Assembly (NCBI RefSeq): GCF_031453615.1
Contig: NZ_JAVIZT010000001.1
Location: 1,240,001 to 1,304,000 of the forward strand
Reading direction: 5' to 3'
Length of the DNA: 64,000 bases
Origin: Microbacterium sp. SORGH_AS_0428
GTDB taxonomy: Bacteria; Actinomycetota; Actinomycetes; Actinomycetales; Microbacteriaceae
Part shown: positions 40,787 to 49,874 of the stretch, piece by piece
Position numbering within the stretch: position 1 is the first letter of the stretch
How the letters are laid out: the number at the start of each line of letters is the position of its first letter
Program-made: the position numbers and the translations under genes
The notes under the pieces: model-generated
Told to the model about the DNA's origin: nothing
What the model saw: only the letters and a program-made list of their open reading frames with translations
The model's database searches: none

Positions 40787-42418
40787 GTGTCGACCGATTT
40801 CGAGGTCGACGCGACGACGGAGTCGCGGATAGCGAAGAACGCGTCACCGTCTCTTCCCGACCATTTCTTGCTCCCCAAGACTCCGGCAACGGCTCAGCAG
40901 CCCGTCATCTCGGATGCGGCCCGCCAAGCCCTGACGACCGGCACCGTTCAGACCCACGACCGGACGCCGAAGAACTGGCGCCGCGGGTATCAGCGCCGCC
41001 TGTGGGTCAGCGACCTGCTCGCGGTCGTCTGGGTGGTCTTCGGCACCCAGATCGCCTGGTTCGGCCTCGGCAACGCCCAGCTCGTCATCGCCCACGACTC
41101 TCGCTGGACCGACCTCTCTTATTGGGTGTTCTCCGCCATCCTCGTGATCATCTGGATGGGCGCCCTGTCGTGGAGCGACTCCCGCAGCCCCAGAGTGTTC
41201 GGCACCGGCTCAGCAGAGTACGTGCGCATCGCGGATTCGAGCCTGCGCCTGTTCGGCGGCGTCGCGATCATCGCTTTCCTGTTCCAGATCGACCTGGCGC
41301 GAGGATTCCTGCTCATCAGCTTGCCGCTCGGCATCCTCGTTCTCCTCGTCGTGCGCTGGCTCTGGCGGCAGTGGCTCATCGCCCAGCGGTCGGTCGGCGA
41401 GTACGCGGCCCGGGTGCTGCTGGTCGGCTCGGTCGAGTCGGTGGCGAACATCGCTCGTGAGCTCGCCCGCACGCCGAGCGCCGGCTACAAGGTGGTCGGC
41501 GCGTGCACTCCGACAGGCAAGGTCGGCGCGCTCGTGCCGGGAACCGACATCCCGATGATGGGAAGCGTGAACGCGGTGGACCGCGCCATGGAGCGCGCCG
41601 GCGCCGACACGGTCGCGGTCACCAGCACCGACGAGCTGCCGCCCACGAAAGTGAAAGAGATCTCCTGGGGGCTGCAAGCCGGCCGCCAGCACCTGGTGCT
41701 CGCGCCGAGCATCGTCGATATCGCAGGCCCGCGCCTGCACACCCGCCCCGTCGCCGGACTCCCCCTGATCCACGTCGAGACGCCGCGCTTCAGCAAGGGC
41801 CAGCTCTTCCTGAAGCGCACCGTCGATATCCTCGCGAGCACGATCGGCGTGGTCCTGCTCAGTCCTGTTCTCGCCTTCCTCGCCATGAGCATCCGTCTGT
41901 CGTCGGAGGGCCCCGTGCTCTTCCGGCAGACGCGCATCGGACGCGGCGGTCGCGAGTTCACGATGCTCAAGTTCCGCTCGATGGTCACCAACGCAGAGGA
42001 GCTGCTCGAGAATCTGCAGCGCCAGCGGCGCGAAGAGGGCATCGATTCGGGCAACGAAGTGCTGTTCAAGATGAAGAACGACCCGCGCGTCACGCCCATC
42101 GGGCGCGTCATGCGCAAGTTCAGCCTCGATGAGCTGCCGCAGCTATTCAACGTGATCGGCGGCTCGATGTCGCTGGTCGGGCCGCGCCCGCCGCTGCCGA
42201 ACGAGGTCGAGCAGTACGCCACGCACGTGCACCGCCGCTTCCTCGTGAAGCCCGGCATCACCGGCCTCTGGCAGGTGAGCGGCCGCTCCAGCCTCTCGTG
42301 GGAAGAGACCGTACGTCTCGACCTCTCCTACGTCGAGAACTGGTCAATGCTCGGCGACTTTGTCATCCTCACCAAGACCGCCAAAGCCGCACTCGCCCCC
42401 GGCGAGACGGCGCACTGA
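40787..42418 (+). CDS. Polyprenyl-phosphate sugar-1-phosphate transferase (initiating enzyme)
   Basis: 543 residues from GTG 40787 (AAGGGGGAGG upstream); ATG codons at 40694 and 40772 are also in frame, so the start is not certain. About five membrane helices (within 60-200), a CoA-binding-like Rossmann central domain (ARVLLVGSVESVANIARELA), and the C-terminal bacterial sugar transferase domain: LKRTVDILASTIGVVLLSPVL, FRQTRIGRGGREFTMLKFRSM, KFSLDELPQLFNVIGGSMSL and GPRPPLP. It loads the first sugar phosphate on undecaprenyl phosphate and starts repeat-unit synthesis. Codon use is still host-like, with the island following it. Confidence 0.93.
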   Translation: MSTDFEVDATTESRIAKNASPSLPDHFLLPKTPATAQQPVISDAARQALTTGTVQTHDRTPKNWRRGYQRRLWVSDLLAVVWVVFGTQIAWFGLGNAQLVIAHDSRWTDLSYWVFSAILVIIWMGALSWSDSRSPRVFGTGSAEYVRIADSSLRLFGGVAIIAFLFQIDLARGFLLISLPLGILVLLVVRWLWRQWLIAQRSVGEYAARVLLVGSVESVANIARELARTPSAGYKVVGACTPTGKVGALVPGTDIPMMGSVNAVDRAMERAGADTVAVTSTDELPPTKVKEISWGLQAGRQHLVLAPSIVDIAGPRLHTRPVAGLPLIHVETPRFSKGQLFLKRTVDILASTIGVVLLSPVLAFLAMSIRLSSEGPVLFRQTRIGRGGREFTMLKFRSMVTNAEELLENLQRQRREEGIDSGNEVLFKMKNDPRVTPIGRVMRKFSLDELPQLFNVIGGSMSLVGPRPPLPNEVEQYATHVHRRFLVKPGITGLWQVSGRSSLSWEETVRLDLSYVENWSMLGDFVILTKTAKAALAPGETAH

Positions 42419-42443
42419 TCTCCATCGTGAGAGGAGCCACCTC

Positions 42444-43466
42444 GTGACTCGCTACCTGATCACCGGTGATGCCGGCTTCATTGGGTTCCACCTGACCTCG
42501 CACCTACTTGGCCTCGGACATGAGGTGCTGGGCGTTGACGGAATGACCAACTACTACGACCCCCAGCTGAAATCTGACCGGCTTGAGATCCTCTCAGGCA
42601 TGACGGGATTCGCACATCACACGGCTCTGCTCGAGAACCTTGCCGACATCAGCAAAGAAATCAAAGTGTTCGAACCCGAGGTGATCGTTCATCTGGCGGC
42701 GCAGGCAGGGGTTCGCTATAGCCTCGAGAACCCGGACGCCTACATCTCATCTAATGTCGAAGGCACCCTTCGGGTCCTAGAACTAGCCCGTGACCTGAAA
42801 CCTCGCCATCTGATGATTGCTTCTACATCGTCCGTCTATGGCGGGAATGAGTCAATTCCATTTGCGGAAACGGATCCTACTCGCTCACCGGTTTCCCTCT
42901 ACGCTGCCACCAAGCTCGCGACAGAGGCCCTCGCCCATTCTTTCTCCCATCTGTGGTCCCTTCCGACGACTGCGTTTCGTTTCTTCACCGTCTACGGACC
43001 GTGGGGCCGACCCGACATGGCGCTGTTCAAATTTGTCCGCGCTATTCGTGAAGGCGAGCCCATCGACGTCTATGGCTACGGCGAGATGAAGCGCGATTTC
43101 ACCTACGTTGACGATCTTGTTGTGGCCATCGCGGCTCTGGCAGACAAGCCCCCAGTTGCCGGCTCCCCCGTCTCTGAACACGACACGCTTAGCCCGGTCG
43201 CTCCGTACCGCGTCGTCAATCTGGGCGGCGGCCAGCCGGTAGCTCTGATGGAGTTCATCGAAGCCATAGAGTCTGCAGTCGGTCAGACCGCCCAGAAGAA
43301 CATGTTGCCCATGCAGCCTGGCGACGTCGTCGCGACGTCCGCCGATCCATCACTACTGAGGGCGCTGATTGACGAGATTCCTGCCACACCGGTCAGCGAA
43401 GGAGTCCTCGCCTTCACGAAGTGGTACATCACCTATCACTCGGCCGCGACGGGAACTAAGCCGTGA
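42444..43466 (+). CDS. NAD-dependent epimerase, UDP-glucuronate 4-epimerase-like
   Basis: 340 residues from GTG 42444 (GAGAGGAG upstream). The extended SDR pattern is complete: GDAGFIG (8-14), [14 protein letters not shown] (the wording of UDP-GlcA/UDP-Glc epimerases), Ser-Thr-Ser-Ser-Val-Tyr-Gly, and catalytic Tyr 153/Lys 157 in [25 protein letters not shown] is typical of the GlcA 4-epimerase group. With ugd at 54528 it would convert UDP-GlcA to UDP-GalA. Here the base composition falls and AT-richer codons appear; it marks the left edge of the island. Confidence 0.88.
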   Translation: MTRYLITGDAGFIGFHLTSHLLGLGHEVLGVDGMTNYYDPQLKSDRLEILSGMTGFAHHTALLENLADISKEIKVFEPEVIVHLAAQAGVRYSLENPDAYISSNVEGTLRVLELARDLKPRHLMIASTSSVYGGNESIPFAETDPTRSPVSLYAATKLATEALAHSFSHLWSLPTTAFRFFTVYGPWGRPDMALFKFVRAIREGEPIDVYGYGEMKRDFTYVDDLVVAIAALADKPPVAGSPVSEHDTLSPVAPYRVVNLGGGQPVALMEFIEAIESAVGQTAQKNMLPMQPGDVVATSADPSLLRALIDEIPATPVSEGVLAFTKWYITYHSAATGTKP

Positions 43467-43960
43467 TTCAGCGACTCAAGATGGCACTGCTACGTCGCCG
43501 CGACCCTTCCCGGTGGGCTCGAGCGCTAGGGGTTAACGTAGGTGAGCGTTGCCGCCTTCTCGATGTGACTTTCTCGACAGAGCCGTACCTCGTCACGATC
43601 GGTGACCACGTGAGCGCGACGCGAACACACTTCGAGACACACGACGGGGCAGTATGGATCCTGCGCGACGACGATCCTTCCATAGATATCATCAAGCCAA
43701 TCACTGTCGGGTCGAATGTTTATTTGGGATATGGAACAATCATCCTTCCAGGCGTGACCATCGGGGACAATGTGATTGTAGGCGCGGGGTCAGTCGTGAC
43801 GAAGGACATACCCGAGAATAGCGTGGCCGCTGGGGTCCCCGCGCGCGTCATAAAGACAATCGACGAGTATCGCGCCGGGGTGCAGGCTTCGCGGCTCGAC
43901 ACCAAGAAGCTTTCACGCCAGGAGAAACAGACCTTTCTGATTCGGCACTTCTCCCGATGA
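43463..43960 (+). CDS. Left-handed beta-helix acetyltransferase (WbbJ/CatB type)
   Basis: 165 residues, GTG overlapping the epimerase stop (GTGA). Hexapeptide repeats occur at [20 protein letters not shown] and at [40 protein letters not shown] and [15 protein letters not shown]. The conserved His in FETHDG is the probable catalytic residue. It would O- or N-acetylate a sugar of the repeat unit. Confidence 0.87.
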   Translation: MIQRLKMALLRRRDPSRWARALGVNVGERCRLLDVTFSTEPYLVTIGDHVSATRTHFETHDGAVWILRDDDPSIDIIKPITVGSNVYLGYGTIILPGVTIGDNVIVGAGSVVTKDIPENSVAAGVPARVIKTIDEYRAGVQASRLDTKKLSRQEKQTFLIRHFSR

Positions 43961-43982
43961 CCACGACGTACAGGAGCTCCCG

Positions 43983-44795
43983 ATGAATTCTCTTCTCCCC
44001 GCTGTCGTGCCGGTTGGGCGCACACCATTTCGCGCCACGAGCATTGATGCTGCCATCGATCTCATCATCGACAACGCCAGGAGTCTCACTCCCAGGGCAT
44101 GGCACGTGCATTTCGCGAACATGTATACCGTCGCGCTCGCCGACAAAGACCCTGCGCTGCTGACCGTGCTGAATGGCGACGGATTGGTGTTTCCTGATGG
44201 AAAGCCGATATCAATCGTCGCGAGACTGCGCCGCGCCAAGCCGCGAGTATCACAGGTGCGCGGGCCGTCCTTTTTTGAAGGCCTACTTGACCGTGGCCGC
44301 GCGGTTGGCTTGCGCCACTACCTACTCGGAGCAAGCCCGGAGACGCTGCAAGACCTGATCAAGTCCATCGAATCCAAGTTTCCGGGCGCGCTGATCGTTG
44401 GAAGCGACAGCCCACCGTTCCGCCCACCTACGATCGGGGAACTCGTCGATCGCGACGCGAGAATTGTTAGTGCCGCACCAGACGTGATCTGGGTAGGACT
44501 CGGTACCCCGAAGCAGGACTTCGAAGCGCGCCGCTTAGCGGAATCTGTCGGAGTCACCTCTCTCGCCGTGGGAGCCGCATTCGATTTCACCGCCGGCACT
44601 CTGCCCATCAGCCCGGAATGGATGACTCGGATCGGAGCCGAATGGATGTTCCGGCTTGCGACAGAGCCTAAGCGTTTGTGGAGGCGCTACTTTTTCGGCG
44701 GCGCGCGCTTCATCAAAGCCATCGCGGCGGAGCAAGCGAAGCAGATCAGGAACACCTCGCTCGCCACGTCCGAGACGCGGAGGCCTGGTGTTTGA
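43983..44795 (+). CDS. WecG/TagA/CpsF-family glycosyltransferase
   Basis: 270 residues. Family signatures: HFANMYTVALADKDPALL, NGDGLVFPDGKPI (Asp-Gly catalytic area), GPSFFEGLLDRGRAVGLRHYLLG read as the GxxF..L element, PDVIWVGLGTPKQDFEA and GAAFDFTAGTLPISPEWM. These enzymes add N-acetyl-mannosaminuronate or related sugars to the lipid-linked acceptor (GT26). It is the likely second-sugar transferase. Confidence 0.9.
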   Translation: MNSLLPAVVPVGRTPFRATSIDAAIDLIIDNARSLTPRAWHVHFANMYTVALADKDPALLTVLNGDGLVFPDGKPISIVARLRRAKPRVSQVRGPSFFEGLLDRGRAVGLRHYLLGASPETLQDLIKSIESKFPGALIVGSDSPPFRPPTIGELVDRDARIVSAAPDVIWVGLGTPKQDFEARRLAESVGVTSLAVGAAFDFTAGTLPISPEWMTRIGAEWMFRLATEPKRLWRRYFFGGARFIKAIAAEQAKQIRNTSLATSETRRPGV

Positions 44796-45303
44796 CTCGC
44801 TTCGCGCTGACCTCGCGGCTAATCGCGGTCGCCCCCACATTCAGACCTTCTTTGCACTTCGGCACACCGCAGTCAAGCTCCGCCACGGCCACCCGCTGAT
44901 CCGTCGCACATTCGGGGCTGTCGCCACCATCGCGTACCGTTCTTACTCCCTGTTTGTCTTATCCATAGACATCCCTGTGTCGACTGAGCTAGGCCATGGC
45001 ATCGCCATCCATCATGGTTTTGGACTTGTGATCAACGATCGCGCGCGGATCGGGAGCGGCGTAACGCTTCGTCACAGCACGACGATCGGCGCGAGAGACG
45101 ACGGATCAGCAGCACCGGTTGTCGGGGATGCAGTCGATATCGGAGCCGGCGTGACGCTGCTCGGTCCCATCACCATCGGCAGCGGCTCGCGGATTGGTTC
45201 TGGATCCGTCGTGATCAGCGATGTCCCGCCGTTCTGTACCGCTGTGGGGAATCCTGCGCGGTTGCTCGAAGCAAGAAGGACCCCACAAGCTGACGATGAC
45301 TGA
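44788..45303 (+). CDS. Serine acetyltransferase-like hexapeptide acyltransferase
   Basis: 171 residues from GTG 44788 (CGGAGG upstream), overlapping the previous gene by eight bases. It has the CysE/WcaB-like C-terminal domain: IPVSTELGHGIAIHHGFGLV (His-His catalytic area), GVTLRHSTTIGARDDG, VGDAVDIGAGVTLLGPITIG and DVPPFCTAVGNPARLL. In a polysaccharide locus it most likely acetylates a sugar rather than serine. Confidence 0.88.
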   Translation: MFDSLRADLAANRGRPHIQTFFALRHTAVKLRHGHPLIRRTFGAVATIAYRSYSLFVLSIDIPVSTELGHGIAIHHGFGLVINDRARIGSGVTLRHSTTIGARDDGSAAPVVGDAVDIGAGVTLLGPITIGSGSRIGSGSVVISDVPPFCTAVGNPARLLEARRTPQADDD

Positions 45304-46429
45304 CTCGACGCCCAGCCGCCTGATCATTGACCAGTTCGACCCAGAGGATCTACTGCCAAGCGGCATCGATACCTTGATTGCTGACGTCTTGCGTCACGAC
45401 GCCGATGGCTCCGCCGTCGCGGGCGTCACTCAGGACCGGAACCGGGTCGGCTCATGGTCGACCGCTTCGATTGACAGCGTTCGATTCGACTTTTTCGGTC
45501 TCGCGGACACTGACAGGCGTCGCGCATCGCGCGTACGCGTCCCCCACTCGCTGCTCGTCATATGTGGCATCGCTCGTTTCCGCCATAGGCTTCGACAGTT
45601 CCAGTACGTCCACGCTCATCGAATTGAGACTGGCGCCTTTGTGTCTGTGGCTTTGCGGGGCAGTAAGCTCATCCAGTTCGTGCACAACGATTCGACTGGC
45701 CTCATTGGCGCCAACTCCGATTCTTTTTGGAAGCACCTGCCGTGGCTCTACCGCATCCTTGAGCGCCGAGCCCTCAGAGCAGCACACGCAGTCGTCCTCT
45801 TTAACCGGGGTGACGCCGCTCGTATGCAGAAGATCCGGCCAGATGTACATGTTGCCCAGACGTGGTACGACAGCGCCGTATTCGACACCCGCCCAGCCTC
45901 GCCCGCATCGGATACTCTGCGAGTCTGCTGGGTAGGCCGATTCGAGGCGCAGAAGGACCCCCTGCTCGCCCTGCAGACCGTGGCCGCACTCGCACGGGCC
46001 GGTCATTCCGTAGAGCTGCACATGGCCGGGGCAGGGAGTCTTGAGGCGTCTCTTGCGCAGCAGGCTCGAGACCTTAAGGCCCCTGTAGCCTTCCACGGCT
46101 CACTGGCACGCAAGGAAGTGGCGGCGCTCATGCGCTCGTCCGACGTGTTGCTCATGACGTCACATTACGAAGGCTCGCCACTCGTCCTCGTGGAAGCGAA
46201 TGCGTCGGGGATTCCTGTGGTGGCTACGTCTGCCTCGGACCCCGACCAGTCCCTCGACGACAAGACAAACGGCATTCGGGTCAGCAGTCGAGATCCCCGG
46301 GAGTTGGCGTCAGCGTTGGCGATGTCGCACCGGTTCGCTGCGGCCGACTGCCGCGCCTCCGTTCAGCACCGTAGCTCCGCTTCCGCAGTCCCGGCGCTCC
46401 TGAGAATCGTGGAAGAAGGCAGCCAATGA
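45296..46429 (+). CDS. GT4-family glycosyltransferase
   Basis: 377 residues from ATG 45296, overlapping the previous stop. GT-B fold: an N-terminal acceptor domain with YVHAHRIETGAF, and the donor domain with VCWVGRFEAQKDPLLALQTV, LHMAGAGSLEASLAQQA and the E-x7-E motif in HYEGSPLVLVEANASGIPVV (glutamates of the retaining GT4 family). A retaining sugar transfer to the growing repeat unit is expected; the donor sugar is not predictable. Confidence 0.88.
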   Translation: MTDSTPSRLIIDQFDPEDLLPSGIDTLIADVLRHDADGSAVAGVTQDRNRVGSWSTASIDSVRFDFFGLADTDRRRASRVRVPHSLLVICGIARFRHRLRQFQYVHAHRIETGAFVSVALRGSKLIQFVHNDSTGLIGANSDSFWKHLPWLYRILERRALRAAHAVVLFNRGDAARMQKIRPDVHVAQTWYDSAVFDTRPASPASDTLRVCWVGRFEAQKDPLLALQTVAALARAGHSVELHMAGAGSLEASLAQQARDLKAPVAFHGSLARKEVAALMRSSDVLLMTSHYEGSPLVLVEANASGIPVVATSASDPDQSLDDKTNGIRVSSRDPRELASALAMSHRFAAADCRASVQHRSSASAVPALLRIVEEGSQ

Positions 46430-47559
46430 CCCACCGATCAGATCGCGAGCCACGAGTGCTGATGGTCGTAGATACGGCCCCGCCGCAATATGGGGGCGCC
46501 GGACGACAGGCCTATGAACTTGCGAGGCGCTTGCCTTCTCGCGGGGTGAAGGTTCGAATTGTTGCACGCAAGAAGGAGAACCTCAGATCAGTTCATCCCG
46601 GAGTTTCGTTTATCGGCCCTTTCATCAAGAATGAGAAGGTCAGCAATGCGGTTTTCGCGCTGCTGGTCGGACTCCAGGCGCTGGTGGGGCGGTATGACAT
46701 CATCCATGCGCATGGGGCCTACTATTACGGCTGGACGGCACTCGCTGCGGCACATATTCGACGCAAGCCTTCGGTACTGAAAGTGACTCTGATGGGGCGC
46801 GACGACCCCGCGAGCATTCGCGCATTGCGACAGTTCGGCGTACCGGTAGGTAAGATCATTGTTCGTCAATTCGACTATGCCAGTCGAATCATCGCACTCA
46901 CCCGCGAAATCGAAGCAGCCGTCCGCGACGAAAAAGTTGAGAGTACCGTCGAGTGGGTTCCTAACGGGGTTGCGCCGGTGGACCTGCACACACAATCGGA
47001 GGCCGTCGGCTTTACGCCCCCGTCCGACTACATACTTTTCGTAGGGGAGGTCTGTTGGCGTAAGGGAGCCGACGTCCTGGTGGACGCGTTTCGATCGTTC
47101 GCCGACACCCACCCCGCTGCTCACCTAGTCATGGTCGGCCCACTTAACGACGAGGTGGCGCCAGCAACAACGGCACTCGTGCGAGACCTACCAAGTCGGG
47201 TTCATCTCCTTGGGTCTCAGCAGTTCGACGTTGTCTCAAAACTGCTAAGCGGCGCTCGCGTCTTCTGCCTTCCGTCGCGAGCCGAAGGGCTGCCGAACGC
47301 TCTGCTTGAGGCGATGGTGCACGGCAGGGCCTCCGTCGTCAGTGACATACCAGCGCACCGAGAGGTTGGAGGCGACTCTGTGCTGTACTCAACGGTCGGT
47401 CGAGCCGGGGATCTCTCCGCCGCTCTCGCCCGCGCATGGTCCGACCACGACAGCTTGGGCGGCGCAGCTAGCGCTGCTGGCGCTCAGTTCGAGATCGATG
47501 CCATCGCTGATGTGTATGCGAAGCTGTATCTGAACCTGATGGAGGAAGATCGGCCGTGA
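46426..47559 (+). CDS. GT4-family glycosyltransferase
   Basis: 377 residues, ATGA overlap with the previous gene. N-terminal PPQYGGAGRQAYELARRLPS (Gly-rich acceptor loop) and HAHGAYYYG; donor domain LFVGEVCWRKGADVLVDAF, HLVMVGPLNDE and LPSRAEGLPNALLEAMVHG (E-x7-E). It contains many AT-richer codons (AAA, ATT, TTT, CAA), unlike the flanking chromosome. Confidence 0.9.
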   Translation: MTHRSDREPRVLMVVDTAPPQYGGAGRQAYELARRLPSRGVKVRIVARKKENLRSVHPGVSFIGPFIKNEKVSNAVFALLVGLQALVGRYDIIHAHGAYYYGWTALAAAHIRRKPSVLKVTLMGRDDPASIRALRQFGVPVGKIIVRQFDYASRIIALTREIEAAVRDEKVESTVEWVPNGVAPVDLHTQSEAVGFTPPSDYILFVGEVCWRKGADVLVDAFRSFADTHPAAHLVMVGPLNDEVAPATTALVRDLPSRVHLLGSQQFDVVSKLLSGARVFCLPSRAEGLPNALLEAMVHGRASVVSDIPAHREVGGDSVLYSTVGRAGDLSAALARAWSDHDSLGGAASAAGAQFEIDAIADVYAKLYLNLMEEDRP

Positions 47560-48851
47560 ACGAGTTTGCGATCGCCGTCGTGTCTATCGTCGTGGCGGTG
47601 GTCGCCTTCCCGCTGATCGCGCGATTTGCGGGCGCAAAACTCCTCCTAGCCCTCTTCCTTCTCCGGGTAGTCGTGGACGGGGCCTATACGTTCTCACTTG
47701 GCTCCCTCCCGATCACGTCGGTTCTCGGGATTCTCCTCCTAGTTGTAGGTGTGGCGCTAACCCTGCAGGGGCGGCGCGGCGTCGGAATGTTAGCCTTCGC
47801 GCTCACGTTCCTTGCGATTTCGACTGCATTCGGCGCTGCAACCTTGGGCGGCGACGTCGTTTGGCCCTACTTCCTGCGCATAGCGGCTATCATCTCCGCG
47901 AGTTTCGGCTTTTTGAACGTCAGCCCGCGACCCCGCCTGACCACAATCGCCGGCGTCGTTGAGTTGGCCGCGGTGGCGTCGGCACTCGTGACATACGTTC
48001 AGGTGGCGACCGGAACATCGCTGCTGGTGGATGGTTTGGCCCGCCCCGCCGGCCTGATGGCACACCCGAACTCAGCGGCTCTTCTGTATGGAGCAGGTAT
48101 TCTCGCCGCAATCTTTGGTTTGTCACATGGGCGGCGGAAGCTCATCCACGGTATCGCGGGACTGGTCATCGCCGGCGCCGTGATCGTCACAGGCAGCCTG
48201 GGAGGAATAGCCTCCATTACGGTGATGCTGCTCGCGTATGTCTTTGTGAGCGGCACGCTCCCGAGTCGGCTCCGAATCGCGACGGCGGGCGTAACGGTGG
48301 CGCTGGTGCTGGTGTTCGTGTTCTCTCCCCTTGGATCAGAGCGTCTAGCGGAACTGTCGAACCTCGACCTGAGCGGTCAGAGAGCGTCTACGAACTCTCT
48401 GGAGTGGAGAGTATCGAAGTGGCGCATCCTCTTGCAGATCTGGGAGGGAAACCGTGTTTTCGGGGTCGGGTACGGGGTGGCGACTTCTGGTTCGCTGATC
48501 GAGGGCGGGTTCGCCCCGCACAATGAGTATGTTCGAGCGCTTGTCGATACCGGCATTGTCGGCTTGGTAGTCGCGCTCGTGTTTGCGGTCGCGGGCACGA
48601 TAAAGCTTGTACGTATCGCCAGCAGATCCGACCAGCCGCAAGTTAACGACATGGCTGCCGTCTCAGCTGCTCTGCTGATCGGCATGTTGATTAACTCCGC
48701 GAGCGACAACACCTTTACGTACGCAGTTCCTACCCTCGTGTTGGGCATGACGGCCGCGACAGTCTTCAACATTCGGCATGGCACGCACCCACGAGTTGGG
48801 GTGCGCCTAGATTCTGTTCAAGCGCCTAAAGGCCGAAACATAATCATCTGA
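47556..48851 (+). CDS. O-antigen ligase/Wzy-type polysaccharide polymerase
   Basis: 431 residues from the GTG overlapping the transferase stop. About 11-12 membrane helices and a large loop with ASTNSLEWRVSKWRILLQIW and VFGVGYGVATSGSLIEGGFA, APHNEYVRALVDTGIVGLVV; the Arg-rich loop and the HNEY(L/V)R-like element are the hallmarks of Wzy_C/O-antigen ligase proteins. It would join repeat units outside the membrane. Its 3' end overlaps the convergent transferase gene by 45 bp. Confidence 0.88.
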   Translation: MNEFAIAVVSIVVAVVAFPLIARFAGAKLLLALFLLRVVVDGAYTFSLGSLPITSVLGILLLVVGVALTLQGRRGVGMLAFALTFLAISTAFGAATLGGDVVWPYFLRIAAIISASFGFLNVSPRPRLTTIAGVVELAAVASALVTYVQVATGTSLLVDGLARPAGLMAHPNSAALLYGAGILAAIFGLSHGRRKLIHGIAGLVIAGAVIVTGSLGGIASITVMLLAYVFVSGTLPSRLRIATAGVTVALVLVFVFSPLGSERLAELSNLDLSGQRASTNSLEWRVSKWRILLQIWEGNRVFGVGYGVATSGSLIEGGFAPHNEYVRALVDTGIVGLVVALVFAVAGTIKLVRIASRSDQPQVNDMAAVSAALLIGMLINSASDNTFTYAVPTLVLGMTAATVFNIRHGTHPRVGVRLDSVQAPKGRNIII

Positions 48852-49874
48852 TATCTGCGGGGCCGTCCTCTCGGACAGCTTCCCTCGGGCGTAAGCGAGA
48901 ACGTCGCGTGGCTTCGACTCTTCGAGTGCAGCGCAGATCGCCTCGGCGACAGCGGCGGGTTGCGCATCGACGTCGACGTAGTACGGATACGCACCGCCAA
49001 GCACCTCGACATGCTCATCAATGCGACTTACGACGGGCACACAATCCGACATCACAGCCTCGAGGAGCACGTTAGGCTGACCCTCGCGTCGACTCATGCT
49101 CACCATTACCTGTGCTCGAGCGATGATGTCTGCGGCATCGCTACGGAACCCGAGAAGATCCACGCTCGGAGAGCGTTCGGAGCGACTTAGTTCCTCCGCA
49201 ACTGCGGCCGCTAGAGGGCCCGCACCTATAATCGCGTATTGCGCATCCGATTTCGAATGCGATGCAAGGCACATCGCTTGCGCAACCACCATCGGGTTCT
49301 TTTGCGGGACGAGCCGACCGACGGACACCACCAGCGGAGGGAGGGCTTTGTCGACGACTTCGGGGGTACGGACTATGTTCGGTATCACACTCACGCGCTG
49401 CATGCCCAGTATCGGCTCCCAGTACTTCCCGCCACTAGCTGAATTTGCAATGACGAGATCAGCGCGCCGGCCGAGAGCGAGACGTGCTCGTATGCGTCGA
49501 GATTTCGGATACCGAGCATTTCGTTCGGCCAAAACCCATGTTCTTCGCCCTGGCAGCAGCTTCAGCAGGCCGGCATAGTTGTCCATCTCATGTAGCCACG
49601 ACATGACGACATCGATTCGCTGGCGGCGGATGACCGACGCAAGCTTAACCAGAGTCCACGGGCCTCTCTTCATCTGAAACCACTCGAGTCCATCGGTTCG
49701 TAATGCTGCCGCGTGTTCACCAGCGCCAAAGGTGATCAGGGTGACTGAGATGTCATTTCGCTTCTGCCATTCGTTCAGCAGATAGATGCACTGTCGCTGC
49801 GCACCACCGTCAGAGAAATCCGGGATCAGTACGCAGATACGCAAACTCGACAACGGCTCAGTCCCCTTTGCCAT
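48807..49874 (-). CDS. GT4-family glycosyltransferase
   Basis: 355 residues from ATG 49874 (MAKGTEPLSS); a start nine codons earlier is also possible. ICVLIPDFSDGGAQRQCIYL is the Gly-Gly acceptor loop typical of this group, VVSVGRLVPQKNPMVVAQAM the donor-binding strand, and VSMSRREGQPNVLLEAVMSD the E-x7-E motif. Together with the upstream Wzx gene it forms a two-gene minus-strand unit, with a 17-bp overlap. Confidence 0.88.
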   Translation of the reverse strand: MAKGTEPLSSLRICVLIPDFSDGGAQRQCIYLLNEWQKRNDISVTLITFGAGEHAAALRTDGLEWFQMKRGPWTLVKLASVIRRQRIDVVMSWLHEMDNYAGLLKLLPGRRTWVLAERNARYPKSRRIRARLALGRRADLVIANSASGGKYWEPILGMQRVSVIPNIVRTPEVVDKALPPLVVSVGRLVPQKNPMVVAQAMCLASHSKSDAQYAIIGAGPLAAAVAEELSRSERSPSVDLLGFRSDAADIIARAQVMVSMSRREGQPNVLLEAVMSDCVPVVSRIDEHVEVLGGAYPYYVDVDAQPAAVAEAICAALEESKPRDVLAYARGKLSERTAPQISDDYVSAFRRLNRI